Source: JBGPHT01 sp041484525 (lineage in GTDB: Bacteria > Acidobacteriota > Terriglobia > Bryobacterales > Bryobacteraceae). From it: DNA of 25,565 nucleotides. The notes beneath the pieces were generated by a model. The model was given only the letters and a program-made list of their open reading frames with translations, made no database searches and was not told the origin of the DNA. The stretch covers positions 1 through 25,565 of the forward strand of contig JBGPHT010000106.1 of assembly GCA_041484525.1 (NCBI GenBank). Reading direction: 5' to 3'. A program made the translations under genes and the position numbers. Shown in pieces: positions 17,701 to 25,229 of this stretch (position 1 is its first letter; each line of letters opens with the position of its first letter).

Positions 17701-19118
17701 CACGTCGGATTGGAGATGAAATTGGCCCCCAGGGCGCGCGCGTGGCGCCGCAATTCCTGATTCATGCGCGTGAAGATCTGCTGCTGTCCGGCCTGGTCCC
17801 AGGAGACGCGGATTCGTCCATCGGGCTCGGTCCACGGCGCTTCGAAGAGAATCGTGCCGCGCGCGTTATCCTGGCCCATCACCAGGTAGAGCATGGAGTG
17901 GTTCATGGCGCCATTGGGATCGTGCAGTTGTCCCGTCGGATCCAGGTCGCGCCGCAGCCGGTCGGCTTGTGCCTGTTCATTCCCGACGACCGTGTCCTCG
18001 CCGCGAATCAATCCGAAGACGGCTTTGCTCGCCTCCGCGTAGGCGCGCGGGACGGAGAAATCTTCGATGGTGATGCGCTGCGCCTCCGGCAGGCCGGCGG
18101 TGTAGCGTACCGCGCCCACGATGTTCGGTCCGGGCGCGGGAGAATCGCCGGGACCCGGTGTGTCCGCCGGCGCGTAACCCAAAACGTTGGTCTGCACGTC
18201 GCCGTTGTACGCCAGTCCGAAGAAGTCCCCGTTGCCGTTGAATTTCGTGCCTAGGGCGGGTGACACGCTCAGGCCGTGCATCTCCGAGCGCAGCAGGATT
18301 TCGGTGGAATTCAACGAGCCAGCGGAGAGGATCACCTCGCCGGCATCCAGCGTAAACGACTCGTCGTCGCCGGCGCCCTTCACATGCTTTCCGTGGATGC
18401 GCCAGCCGCCCCCCGCGCGTTTCTCGATCCACTCGACCTTGGTCTGCGTGAGAATCGTGGCGCCCGCCTTGGCCGCCATCGGCAGGTAGTTCATGTAGAG
18501 CGTGTTCTTCGCCCCCACGTTGCAGCCGGTGACGCAGTTCCCGCAATTGATGCAGGGCTTCTGATTGACGCCGAACGCATTCGGCCCATCCACCGTGAAG
18601 TTGACGACGATGTCGAGAGCCTGCGCGCGCAAGCCTAACTGTTGCGCGCGCCGGTCGAGCGCCTGCACCTTGGCCAGGTCGAATGCATGCGGATGGGGAT
18701 TCGCCGCCAGAGTCTGGCGGGCGCGCTGGTAATACGGCAGCAGCGCGTCATATCCGATCGAAGTGGGCCAGTGAAACTGCTCGAACACCTCGCGATCCGG
18801 CACAATCGCCACGTTGGCATTGATCAGCGACGTGCCTCCCAGTCCCGAGCCCTTGATCACCGAGATGTCGGGGTAATTCAGCAGCTCGTACAGTCCGAGG
18901 GGATTCAGGTCGCTGCGCGTTTCGCCCACCACATCCAGCAGCGATTCGGGAAAGCTCCCGGGCTGCCACTCCTTGCCCCGTTCCAGAACGCAGATCGAAG
19001 GCTTCGGATTCAGGTTGGCGGTCGCCAGACGGGCCGCCGAGATTGCGCCTCCGTAGCCAGAGCCAATCACCACGAAATCGTAAGCCTTCTTGCGCTGCTC
19101 CCATGGTGTTGCAAGCAT
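14709..19118 (-). CDS. Giant GMC oxidoreductase with duplicated C-terminal extension
   Basis: This is a 1,469-residue protein; ordinary GMC enzymes have about 500-600. The start is ATG 19118 with AGGAG 5-6 bp upstream. Residues 1-555 are a full FAD-dependent GMC oxidase or dehydrogenase of the cholesterol-oxidase-like branch: GSGYGG (19-24), GSGLGGTSLINANVAI, HPLGGC with active-site His485, and GVNPLITISALTER with Asn533. An insert holds four closely spaced cysteines (189, 192, 195, 199: CINCGNCVTGC). Residues 567-1469 are an added region: module A (about 593-875), a middle beta-rich part (YHIEFPDNAGKRYTLEGVKY, DYTTLYTH) and module B (about 1165-1469), where B repeats A. No signal peptide is seen. 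It lies 28 bp after a second flavin oxidase gene, so they are probably an operon. The substrate may be a sterol or other bulky alcohol. Confidence 0.9.
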   Translation of the reverse strand: MLATPWEQRKKAYDFVVIGSGYGGAISAARLATANLNPKPSICVLERGKEWQPGSFPESLLDVVGETRSDLNPLGLYELLNYPDISVIKGSGLGGTSLINANVAIVPDREVFEQFHWPTSIGYDALLPYYQRARQTLAANPHPHAFDLAKVQALDRRAQQLGLRAQALDIVVNFTVDGPNAFGVNQKPCINCGNCVTGCNVGAKNTLYMNYLPMAAKAGATILTQTKVEWIEKRAGGGWRIHGKHVKGAGDDESFTLDAGEVILSAGSLNSTEILLRSEMHGLSVSPALGTKFNGNGDFFGLAYNGDVQTNVLGYAPADTPGPGDSPAPGPNIVGAVRYTAGLPEAQRITIEDFSVPRAYAEASKAVFGLIRGEDTVVGNEQAQADRLRRDLDPTGQLHDPNGAMNHSMLYLVMGQDNARGTILFEAPWTEPDGRIRVSWDQAGQQQIFTRMNQELRRHARALGANFISNPTWSVFQLGHLVTAHPLGGCPMGDDYLQGAVDPFGRVFAGDGSVHPGLYVTDGSVIPSALGVNPLITISALTERFVERKIQQLGGNAYPQPVRPVSMASIDALDVVTYNEAQLEALFRRCPTMGIDALLNQGGTPVIDTAAQTIRNDRYWKGFFPKGHVLNAMSSVIFTGFRKEFHKQGNKYTGITSDTDGRIHARNSLEEIEAGHDTGTLEPGKYILLRYLDPPWQGFYDIFKVINDDLLIGRVYLGEYPNGVRIFTFPMTRRYAFANMTVDDHAALFAAGATPTAAELDGVWRMDVISNANHAGGVAYLQFRNQPDGRFVARYELMGLMEGLITPTFLKDHFELSDFTTFHDEIRKAPGDLLVGKYVTQLPAVIGPLVSNSSMGLFHTEAGGKFGFYYTLTRAAGSELPTNTLLRPFLDVQLPDGIGMTFDEQMVGWYFAGAGTPAPGRDGDLTIDARIPASGNPAGAVTCQFDVRMTVRDVNDFVDGYEHEAQLKGTISFGQFAGQASATFSIDESKSNFHYLRVNPQTGDAEMRYHIEFPDNAGKRYTLEGVKYMQKDRGFQAIRDLLGDYTTLYTHVYQQPDGTSKEIGIGYMKFRTFEDLAAVSNLAGFLASFQITGTNDPIMQLQARMRFIAFTAQFMQREYDPLGFPASQFAADVQAEVLRGAQVSDYFSTRPTADLESILHDTPGLGIEQLVNTGAVRIDYDQRRIFHDSFWKGSFAQDSLLGWVEKIRGSVLGAGAEEVGGTFAGGSFWKRFDSFQNGVAKGYVVNYELQALPGLPEVRQVAYPDDRRRYFKKGDPVLLLTYTNDPYKMVYDTIKVIDAQNAIGIMHLGTFPDGIEFAAFVLARNNYPFENMSIEDHRRIFADPRNTVPALAQLTGGWSGYLVLLPTTANTLLNQVSPVLFQVSFETQGQQIKAQYQVGPAQFSKTLDAGALQADFRAIDGDTILGKCVAPQIPALASVLSSFSQSVSGAVVFYFLLKRAQAGAVVAAP

Positions 19119-19146
19119 CACTACTCCTTGTGTGCGGGCTGAAGCC

Positions 19147-20523
19147 CTATTTATTCTGTGTTGCCGGATTCGCCTCACTCAGCATGTCGCTGAAGTAGGC
19201 GTTCAGCAGGCGGCCGGTAGGATCGTAAGTCCGGCGTGCCGCGGCGAACGTCTTGAGGCGGTCGCCCAACGCCTGCTGCATCTGGGCGCGCGTGATGGCG
19301 TCAGTTTGGTTGAACAGCGGAATCCCGCCATGCGCCGAGCAGAACTGGTTGTACGCGATAAGGAACTCCGGCCAGCCTGGGTTGCCGGTCGAGACCGGAT
19401 CAATCGTCATCACCGGGCCGTCATACGAATAGGAAAGCAGCGAGTTACGATCCTGCGAAATCCAGTACCCCACGTTCAACATGTTGGTCCGGTATCCCTG
19501 CCGCTGGTAATACTGTTTACAGAATGCGAAGTATTCGGTAAGCACGGCGCCGTACGTCGCCTCGGGAAATGCCGACAGACTGAACGTGTAACGGCTGGCA
19601 TCGGCAACGACGGGGTAGCGGATGATCTGGTCGGTGGAGATGGTGTAGTCGCCGGTGATGAGGTTCTCCAGTTTGAATCGCCACATCGCGCAAAACCCGT
19701 CGATCACACCGTAGCGGATGTCTTGGTTGTGAATGTTGTGCTCCACTTGCGAGCAGAAGAGCGGCCCCGCGTTGGCCCACATGTAGTTGCGCAGGCGCCA
19801 GGCGACGCGGTCCGGGTCGCCCGTGGCTCGCGGATTGTAGTGCCTGAATTCGATGGTAATCAGGTTGTCGAACGGGAAAATGTAATACATCATCGAATCG
19901 CCGCGAGCCTTCAATTTCGGCAGTTGAGCGCTGAACTCCTCGATCGTAAAGGTTTCGTGGCGCACCCACATCGGCAGAATCGGCCGCACACGAAAAGTTG
20001 CTTCGTAGACGATCCCGAACGTGCCATAACTCGAACGCGCCTGCTGCATCAGCTCGGGTTGATCCTCGGTCACCTCCAGCAGATCGCCCGATGGCAGCAC
20101 CATCTTGATGCGCGTGACATACGAATTCACCTGGCCGAATTCGCCCGGCATGGAGGCATCTTTAGTGCCGCAACAGGCGGCGCTTCCCACCGAGAGACTG
20201 CCGATTTCGCAGTTCACATAGAACTGCAGGTGATGCTTTTCGAGTGTCTGTGCAACATCAATGTATATGGCGCCGGCTTGCACCGTAACCGTCTCGCTGG
20301 CGATTTCGAGGATGGCTTTCATCTTCGACATCTTGATCAGCGTGCCGCCATCGGCGGTACCGCAGGGGGAGGTCGAGTGGTTCGAGCCGACCGCGCGAAC
20401 CGGCGAAGGGTACTTGCCGGGATTCTTCAATACAGCAATGATGTCGTCGACGGAAGCCGCTTCCACAATGACAGCGGGGTGGGACGTGATGTTCCCGAAC
20501 CAGTTCGTTACGGATTCCGGCAT
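19147..20523 (-). CDS. FAD-linked oxidase, PCMH/VAO type (aldonolactone/alditol-oxidase-like)
   Basis: A 458-residue flavoprotein. The FAD-binding PCMH domain begins with HPAVIVEAASVDDIIAVLKN and RAVGSNHSTSPCG; His49 of GSNHS corresponds to the position that binds FAD covalently in alditol oxidases. It continues with SVGSAACCGTKDASMPGEFG and YGTFGIVYEATFRVRP. The C-terminal end, RRTYDPTGRLLNAYFSDML, resembles the ALO-domain ending of gulono/arabinono-lactone oxidases. ATG 20523 is preferred over TTG 20583 because GGCGGA precedes it and the family homology starts there. Such enzymes usually pass electrons to oxygen and release hydrogen peroxide. It is followed after 28 bp by the GMC oxidase, and the two probably act on related substrates. 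No signal peptide is visible. Confidence 0.88.
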   Translation of the reverse strand: MPESVTNWFGNITSHPAVIVEAASVDDIIAVLKNPGKYPSPVRAVGSNHSTSPCGTADGGTLIKMSKMKAILEIASETVTVQAGAIYIDVAQTLEKHHLQFYVNCEIGSLSVGSAACCGTKDASMPGEFGQVNSYVTRIKMVLPSGDLLEVTEDQPELMQQARSSYGTFGIVYEATFRVRPILPMWVRHETFTIEEFSAQLPKLKARGDSMMYYIFPFDNLITIEFRHYNPRATGDPDRVAWRLRNYMWANAGPLFCSQVEHNIHNQDIRYGVIDGFCAMWRFKLENLITGDYTISTDQIIRYPVVADASRYTFSLSAFPEATYGAVLTEYFAFCKQYYQRQGYRTNMLNVGYWISQDRNSLLSYSYDGPVMTIDPVSTGNPGWPEFLIAYNQFCSAHGGIPLFNQTDAITRAQMQQALGDRLKTFAAARRTYDPTGRLLNAYFSDMLSEANPATQNK

Positions 20524-20602
20524 GATCCGCCATTCTATACCGTCTAAGGCAAACCGGCTGGCGAACGGCAGATCCTGTCTCAAAGATAGTGTGAATGCTC
20601 AC

Positions 20603-22852
20603 CTACGCACTGGTGAGGCTCTCGATCGTCTTCAACAGGTCTTCGGCGTTGATGGGTTTAGTGATGTAACCGTCCATCCCCGACCGCAGACACTGTTCGC
20701 GCGTCTCGGTCATGGCGTTGGCGGTGAGAGCGAGTATGGGTACGCGGCTCTGGCCCGCTTCCAGGCGTCGTATCTCGGCGGTGGCCTCGTAGCCACCCAT
20801 CAGGGGCATTTGCAGGTCCATCAGGATGACGTCGAGCGGTGCGCTGATGAACGCCTCAATGGCCGCACGCCCGTCGTGCGCCGTCACCACACCATGACCT
20901 GCCTTGGCGAGGATCATGGTCACGAGCTTCCGGTTCACCGCGTTGTCCTCAACCAGCAGTACCTTCAGCCGGCGGCGCGGGCTCGGCGGGGCAGCGGGCG
21001 TCGAGGCCCCGGGTCCCACGAGGCAAGGGCCGGCGATCGCCTGCTCAATGACCTGCTTGAGATCGGCTGCGACGACCGGCTTGGTGAGGTAGTAGCGTAC
21101 GCCATAGAGATCGTGCGCCGCGGCATACAGGGCGCGATCGAGCGAACTCAACATCAGAATCGCGGTGTGATGGGAAGGCCCCATCTCGTTGACCCGGCCA
21201 ATGAACTGGAAACCGTCCATGCCTGGCATATGCAAATCGACGAGCAGGAAGTCGAATGGCTTGCCGTGCTGGCGGTCGAGTTCGATCGGACCGAGCGCCG
21301 CCTCGCCGCTTTCCGCCGAGACCGTGGCTACACCCCATTGCAGCAGCAACGCTTCGATAATCCCGCGGTTGGTCGAGTTGTCGTCGACCACCAGGCAGCG
21401 TCTGCCTTGAAGTCCGGCCGAGTGGACCAGCGCCGTATCCGAGGAACGATCCTCCATCAGGAGCTCGAAGCTAAAGACGCTTCCCACGCCGGGCGCGCTT
21501 TCCACGGACAGCCGGCCGCCCATCAACTCGATCAGTTTGCGGGAAATAGCGAGGCCGAGCCCCGTGCCGCCGAAGCGGCGCGTGATGGTGCCGTCGGCCT
21601 GGGCGAAGGGTTCGAAGATCAAGGCCAGGTGGTCAGGCCCGATGCCGGCGCCGGTATCGAATATCTCGAACCTCAGAGCCGCCGTGCCGCTCCCGGACTC
21701 CAGACGGCGTACTCTCACGCCGACTTCGCCGTGTTCCGTGAACTTGACGGCGTTGCCGACCAGGTTCAGGAGCACTTGCCGCAGCCGCGTCGAATCTCCC
21801 AGGACCTGCAGAGCCGCGCCGGGCGCAACGTCGCAGAGTAGCTCGATGCCCTTTTGGTGCGCGGCCAGTGCCAGGGATCGCACCGCGCCGGCCACTTCGT
21901 CTTCCAACGAAAACACGACGGACTCGAGGGTCAGCTTACCCGCCTCGATCTTCGAAAAATCCAAAATGCCGTTGATGACGGCGAGCAGGTTGTTACCCGA
22001 CTCCCGGGCCAGTGTCAGGAAATCTCTCTGCTCGACGGTCAGCTCCGTGCTGAGGGCAAGCTCCGTCATGCCGAGTATTCCGTTCATCGGTGTTCGGATT
22101 TCATGGCTCATGTTGGCCAGGAACTCCGACTTGTGCCGGCTGTTGGACTCCGCCAGCTCTTTGGCGTGCTGGAGCAAGCTGGTACGATCCTGTTCGCTTT
22201 TCTTGCGGGCGGTGATATCGCGGATGTATACGACTGCGCCATCGCACCCCTCGAAATGGAACGGTACGGCGGAGACCTCGACATCGAAAACCGCTCCGTC
22301 CAGCCGGAAGCACTGCTGCTCGATCACCGGCACTGCTGCCCGTTCCTCCAGCAGGATTCGCATCCGCTCGGCGGCGACCAAGCGATAGTAGGGGTGGTAC
22401 CTTTCGAGGACGGATTGGCCGACGAGTTGCTCGGAATTGTCAGCTCCAAACAGGCTCAAGGCCGCAGGATTGAGGTATCGAAAACGCTGCCCCGTGTTGA
22501 TATAAATGCCCTCGGGCGCGCCTTCGACTAATTGCCTAAAACGCTTCTCGCTGTCATATAGCTCGGCCTGGGCCTGCCTGCTTTCGACGGACGTTCCTGT
22601 GATGCTGGGCAGGTTGAACATCCAGTCGTCCCCGGTCAAGGTGTCGACAGTCGCTTGTCCGATGGCCGCCAGCGCGAAAGTCTTGGCGTCCAACGCGTAT
22701 GCATTGGTGTAGCTCCCGTTCCCTCGCCGACGAAAGGCCGGAAGCCACCTGGCCAGCAGCTTTTCGACGAGAGTGCTCCATGCCCGCCCTTCCGGTAACT
22801 GCCGCATTGTCATGGCGAAAAGGAATCTCTCCAACGAAGGTAGATAGCTCAA
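20603..22852 (-). CDS. Hybrid sensor histidine kinase with PAS and two receiver domains
   Basis: Signalling kinase, probably cytoplasmic, with no membrane segment seen. Order: an unrecognised N-terminal helical region, a PAS domain (FRQLVEGAPEGIYINTGQRF to VVYIRDITARKKSEQDR), HisKA with H-box FLANMSHEIRTPMNG (His codon at 22105), HATPase (LLNLVGNAVKFTEHG, DTGAGIG, FGGTGLGLAISRKL), receiver 1 (LLVDLHMPGMDG, Asp codon at 21238) and receiver 2 (VILMDLQMPLMGG, Asp codon at 20818). All key residues are present. The start is unclear: no ATG with a good ribosome-binding site exists. TTG 22852 is a guess; ATG 22813 is another option. The frame is open upstream to 23302 through an ankyrin remnant. The gene may be 5'-truncated, or fused to that remnant. 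It lies 79 bp upstream of the FAD oxidase on the same strand and could control it. Confidence 0.85.
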   Translation of the reverse strand: MSYLPSLERFLFAMTMRQLPEGRAWSTLVEKLLARWLPAFRRRGNGSYTNAYALDAKTFALAAIGQATVDTLTGDDWMFNLPSITGTSVESRQAQAELYDSEKRFRQLVEGAPEGIYINTGQRFRYLNPAALSLFGADNSEQLVGQSVLERYHPYYRLVAAERMRILLEERAAVPVIEQQCFRLDGAVFDVEVSAVPFHFEGCDGAVVYIRDITARKKSEQDRTSLLQHAKELAESNSRHKSEFLANMSHEIRTPMNGILGMTELALSTELTVEQRDFLTLARESGNNLLAVINGILDFSKIEAGKLTLESVVFSLEDEVAGAVRSLALAAHQKGIELLCDVAPGAALQVLGDSTRLRQVLLNLVGNAVKFTEHGEVGVRVRRLESGSGTAALRFEIFDTGAGIGPDHLALIFEPFAQADGTITRRFGGTGLGLAISRKLIELMGGRLSVESAPGVGSVFSFELLMEDRSSDTALVHSAGLQGRRCLVVDDNSTNRGIIEALLLQWGVATVSAESGEAALGPIELDRQHGKPFDFLLVDLHMPGMDGFQFIGRVNEMGPSHHTAILMLSSLDRALYAAAHDLYGVRYYLTKPVVAADLKQVIEQAIAGPCLVGPGASTPAAPPSPRRRLKVLLVEDNAVNRKLVTMILAKAGHGVVTAHDGRAAIEAFISAPLDVILMDLQMPLMGGYEATAEIRRLEAGQSRVPILALTANAMTETREQCLRSGMDGYITKPINAEDLLKTIESLTSA

Positions 22853-22983
22853 CGCCAGCGCTTCGTTCAGTCCCCCAAGTACTCTATCGACAGAACGATG
22901 CAGGACATTATGGTCTATGTTTGAGATCTCTTCGCCCGAAGCGCTGCCGCGATTCGCCGATGGCGGCTTGCTGGACCCCTCTA

Positions 22984-23329
22984 CTATCGGGCGCCCGCAC
23001 GCCTGAGATCGGCTTCGATTTCGGCGTGACCCTTCTTCCGCGCCCAGGCGAGCGGCATCGCCCACGGTGCACCCGCCTGGTCCGGATCGGCGCCCCGCTC
23101 CAACAAAAAGGCGAGCGCCTCCCGCTGCCCCCCGCGCGGCACAGCCGAGCGGCGTCGAGCGATACTCCTCGTCGATGGCGTCGATATCGGCGCCATGATC
23201 GAGCAGCAGGCGAGCCTTTGGGATATCGCCCTCCGCCGCCATGTGGTGCAGCAGCGTGAAGTGATGCCAGTTCATATGATTCGGATTCATGCCGCGTTCC
23301 AACAGAAGCGCCGCGATCTGCCAGGGAGG
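22984..23329 (-). pseudogene. Ankyrin-repeat protein remnant, frameshifted and 5'-truncated
   Basis: Minus-strand text reads IAALLLERGMNPNHMNWHHF, then TLLHHMAAEGDIPKARLLLD and HGADIDAIDEEYRSTPLGCA, clearly ankyrin repeats (xxLLLxxGAD pattern). At a run of six G near 23137 the frame shifts, and the repeats go on one frame over as GQREALAFLLERGADP and PLAWARKKGHAEIEADLRRA up to a stop at 22984. The upstream end is cut abruptly into ADOP permease sequence near 23329, so the start of the gene is missing. The first frame stays open and runs on into the histidine kinase, which creates a misleading fused ORF. Confidence 0.8.
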
Positions 23330-24674
23330 TCGCGCCCGCGAATGCCAGCACGGGCCAACTCAGGCCGGCGCCGGCGATGCGAGCCAGGCGCTCGGGGCGG
23401 ATCGCGAGCAGGCCGCGGAAACCCGCCCAAGCGACCGCGATGCCCGCCGCCCCTCCAAGAATGCAGAGCACGATGCCTTCGGCGAGCAACTGGCGGAGAA
23501 TCCGGCCGCGCGACGCCCCCAAGGTGAGGCGGAGCGCGATCTCTTTGCGGCGGTCGCTGGCGCGGGCCAGGAGCAAGCTGGTCACGTTGACGCAGCAAAT
23601 CAAGAGCACGAATGCCGCGCCCGCGAACAGTGCCGTCAGCGCGGGCTGAATGTCACCGAAGGCGTCGGCCTGCAGGCCGGCAAGCCTGAATTGCAGTTGG
23701 TTGTCGGCCAGCGCGGTGGAGGCCGCGCGGACTTCCGCCGACACGCGGTCGAGATCGCGTTGGGCGTCCGCCAGCGTGACGCCGGGCTTGAGACGAGCTA
23801 CCAGGCGAAGAAAGCGCCCCGACATAGACCGCACGTTCGGGCCAAACGGATCGAAGACCTGTTTATCGGCCGGCACGTTGGCGTCCGGCGCAAATTGAAG
23901 CTGGAACTCCGCGGGAAGTACACCCACGAGCGTGGCGGCCGCGTCTTGCATGGGCAGACCCTTGCCGACCAGTCCCGGATTTGCCCCGAACCGGCGGCGG
24001 AAAGTGCTGTCGATCAACATCACGGCGGGAGCGCCCGCATCCTCCTTCGTGAAGGTGCGGCCGTGCGCCGCATGCACGCCCAGCACATCGAAGAAATTGA
24101 CCGTCACGCGGGCGGATTTGACCTGCTCGGGATCGTCGCCGGTGAACGTGCGCGGCGCGACCACCCAGATGGCCCCGACTGCAGCCAGCGACCGGTTACG
24201 CCGTTCTATTTCGCCGAGCATCGGGCCGGAGAGCGGAGCTCGCGCGCCGGCGTCGCGATAGCTGGCCCAGATACGCACCAGCCGCCCGGGTTGGTCGTAG
24301 GGCAGCGGATGAAGCAGCACGCCGTAAAAGACGCTGAAGATTGCCGTGTTGACGCCGATTCCCAAGGCGAGCGTGACCAGCGCAATGATCGCGAACGAGG
24401 GACTCCGCCGCAGCCCGCGCCAGGCGTACACCACGTCCTGCAGGAATGCCTGCAGCACGGATCCCACCAAACCGTCGCGCACTCTCTCCTTGACTTGCTC
24501 CAGCCCTTCGAACTCGATCCGCGCGACCCGGCGCGCTTCGGCCAACGACATGCCGCGCGCGACGAACTGGTCGACCATCATTTCGAAGCTCGATCGAACC
24601 TCTTCATCCAGATCGTTCTCGAGGCGTCGGCGGCGAAAGAGGTATTCGAACAGACAGGCGAGGCGGCGGATCAT
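23330..24674 (-). pseudogene. Truncated ADOP-type ABC transporter permease (FtsX/MacB-like)
   Basis: The N-terminal half of an acidobacterial duplicated-orphan-permease protein. It has the permease-prefix region (DEEVRSSFEMMVDQFVARGM, AEARRVARIEFEG), the first membrane helix (SFAIIALVTLALGIGVNTAI), the large MacB-type periplasmic domain and the next membrane segments (FVLLICCVNVTSLLLARASD, RRKEIALRLTLGASRGRILR). Homology stops at WPVLAFAGATSLA near 23330, about residue 448. Normal proteins have about 800 residues with a second FtsX domain, which is absent. Beyond this the frame reads through out-of-frame ankyrin sequence to 22908. ATG 24674 has AGGAG before it and lies 9 bp after the PadR stop, the usual PadR-ADOP operon. 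It is unlikely to work as a transporter. Confidence 0.85.
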
Positions 24675-24683
24675 CACGCGCTC

Positions 24684-25004
24684 CTATCCTTCCGATTCCA
24701 GCATCCAGTTCATGGCCGAGGTCATGCGATACCAGTTGCGCTTCTCCTCGGCAAGCTGGGCGCGGCCCGCGCGAGTGAGCGTATAGTAGCGGGCGCGGCG
24801 GTTATTTTCCGATGGGCCCCATTCGCCTTCGATCCAGCCGCGCTGTTCCAGGCGGCGGAGCGCGGGAAAGAGCGATCCGGGTTTGACGACGAACGCGCCG
24901 CGGGTCACCTGCTCGATTCGGGCAGCCACGCCGACGCCGTGCATGGGGGCGAGCTCGAGCGCGCGCAGTATGAGAAGATCCAGCGTTCCCTGCAGAATAT
25001 CCAT
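24684..25004 (-). CDS. PadR-family transcriptional regulator
   Basis: A 106-residue winged-helix regulator of the short PadR type that accompanies ADOP permeases in Acidobacteriota. Typical sequence: LQGTLDLLILRALELAPMHG, KPGSLFPALRRLEQRGWI, then YYTLTRAGRAQLAEEKRNW in the dimerisation helix. It starts at ATG 25004, with no evident ribosome-binding site, so the message could be nearly leaderless. Such regulators usually repress their own operon until a drug or phenolic ligand binds. Here the regulator is complete while the transporter downstream is truncated, so it may be an orphan. A near-palindrome just upstream is a candidate binding site. Confidence 0.93.
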   Translation of the reverse strand: MDILQGTLDLLILRALELAPMHGVGVAARIEQVTRGAFVVKPGSLFPALRRLEQRGWIEGEWGPSENNRRARYYTLTRAGRAQLAEEKRNWYRMTSAMNWMLESEG

Positions 25005-25013
25005 AGCTGATTG

Positions 25014-25029
25014 TCATAATCTATCATGA
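25014..25029. promoter_or_regulatory. Candidate PadR operator upstream of padR-like gene
   Basis: The 16-bp sequence TCATAATCTATCATGA is a 12-of-16 palindrome of the form TCATnATnnATnATGA, starting 10 bp before the PadR start codon. AT-rich dyads of this size near the promoter are typical PadR-family autoregulation sites. The bases from 25030 to 25173 hold no gene or clear signal that I can support. Confidence 0.4.
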
Positions 25030-25173
25030 GAAAGGCCACTTTCCTATAGAGATTCTTTAGGAGCGCGCGGAAGGCCCCGCCTCGGGCGGACAGGTCCTCC
25101 GGAACGGGTGCGGAGATGACTGGCGGTGCAACACGGTTTTTTCGATCCGTGTCAAACGGGACGTGCCAAACAT

Positions 25174-25205
25174 CATCTGATTTCTATTCATCTGATTTCT
25201 ATTCA
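25174..25205 (+). repeat. Perfect 15-bp tandem duplication
   Basis: The unit catctgatttctatt occurs twice without mismatch (25174-25188 and 25189-25203), followed by two bases of a third copy. Its base composition is AT-rich compared with the surroundings. It lies between the PadR operator region and the transposase remnant, and may be a slippage product near the old element boundary. Confidence 0.85.
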
Positions 25206-25229
25206 AGGGTTTCCGGGAGAGTCTGTACT

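Noticed and set aside
16650..18254. A 534-codon plus-strand ORF opposite the GMC gene
   Set aside because: The opposite strand encodes clear GMC motifs; this translation is low-information Arg/Ala/His-rich text typical of GC-rich antisense frames.
20591..20602. GTGAATGCTCAC palindrome directly after the kinase stop
   Set aside because: It resembles a CRP half-site pair but with a 4-bp instead of 6-bp spacer, and no promoter elements could be placed near it; it could be chance.
20261..21841. A 526-codon plus-strand ORF opposite the kinase and FAD oxidase
   Set aside because: It overlaps conserved kinase and receiver motifs on the minus strand and has no recognisable protein features, so it is a mirror ORF.
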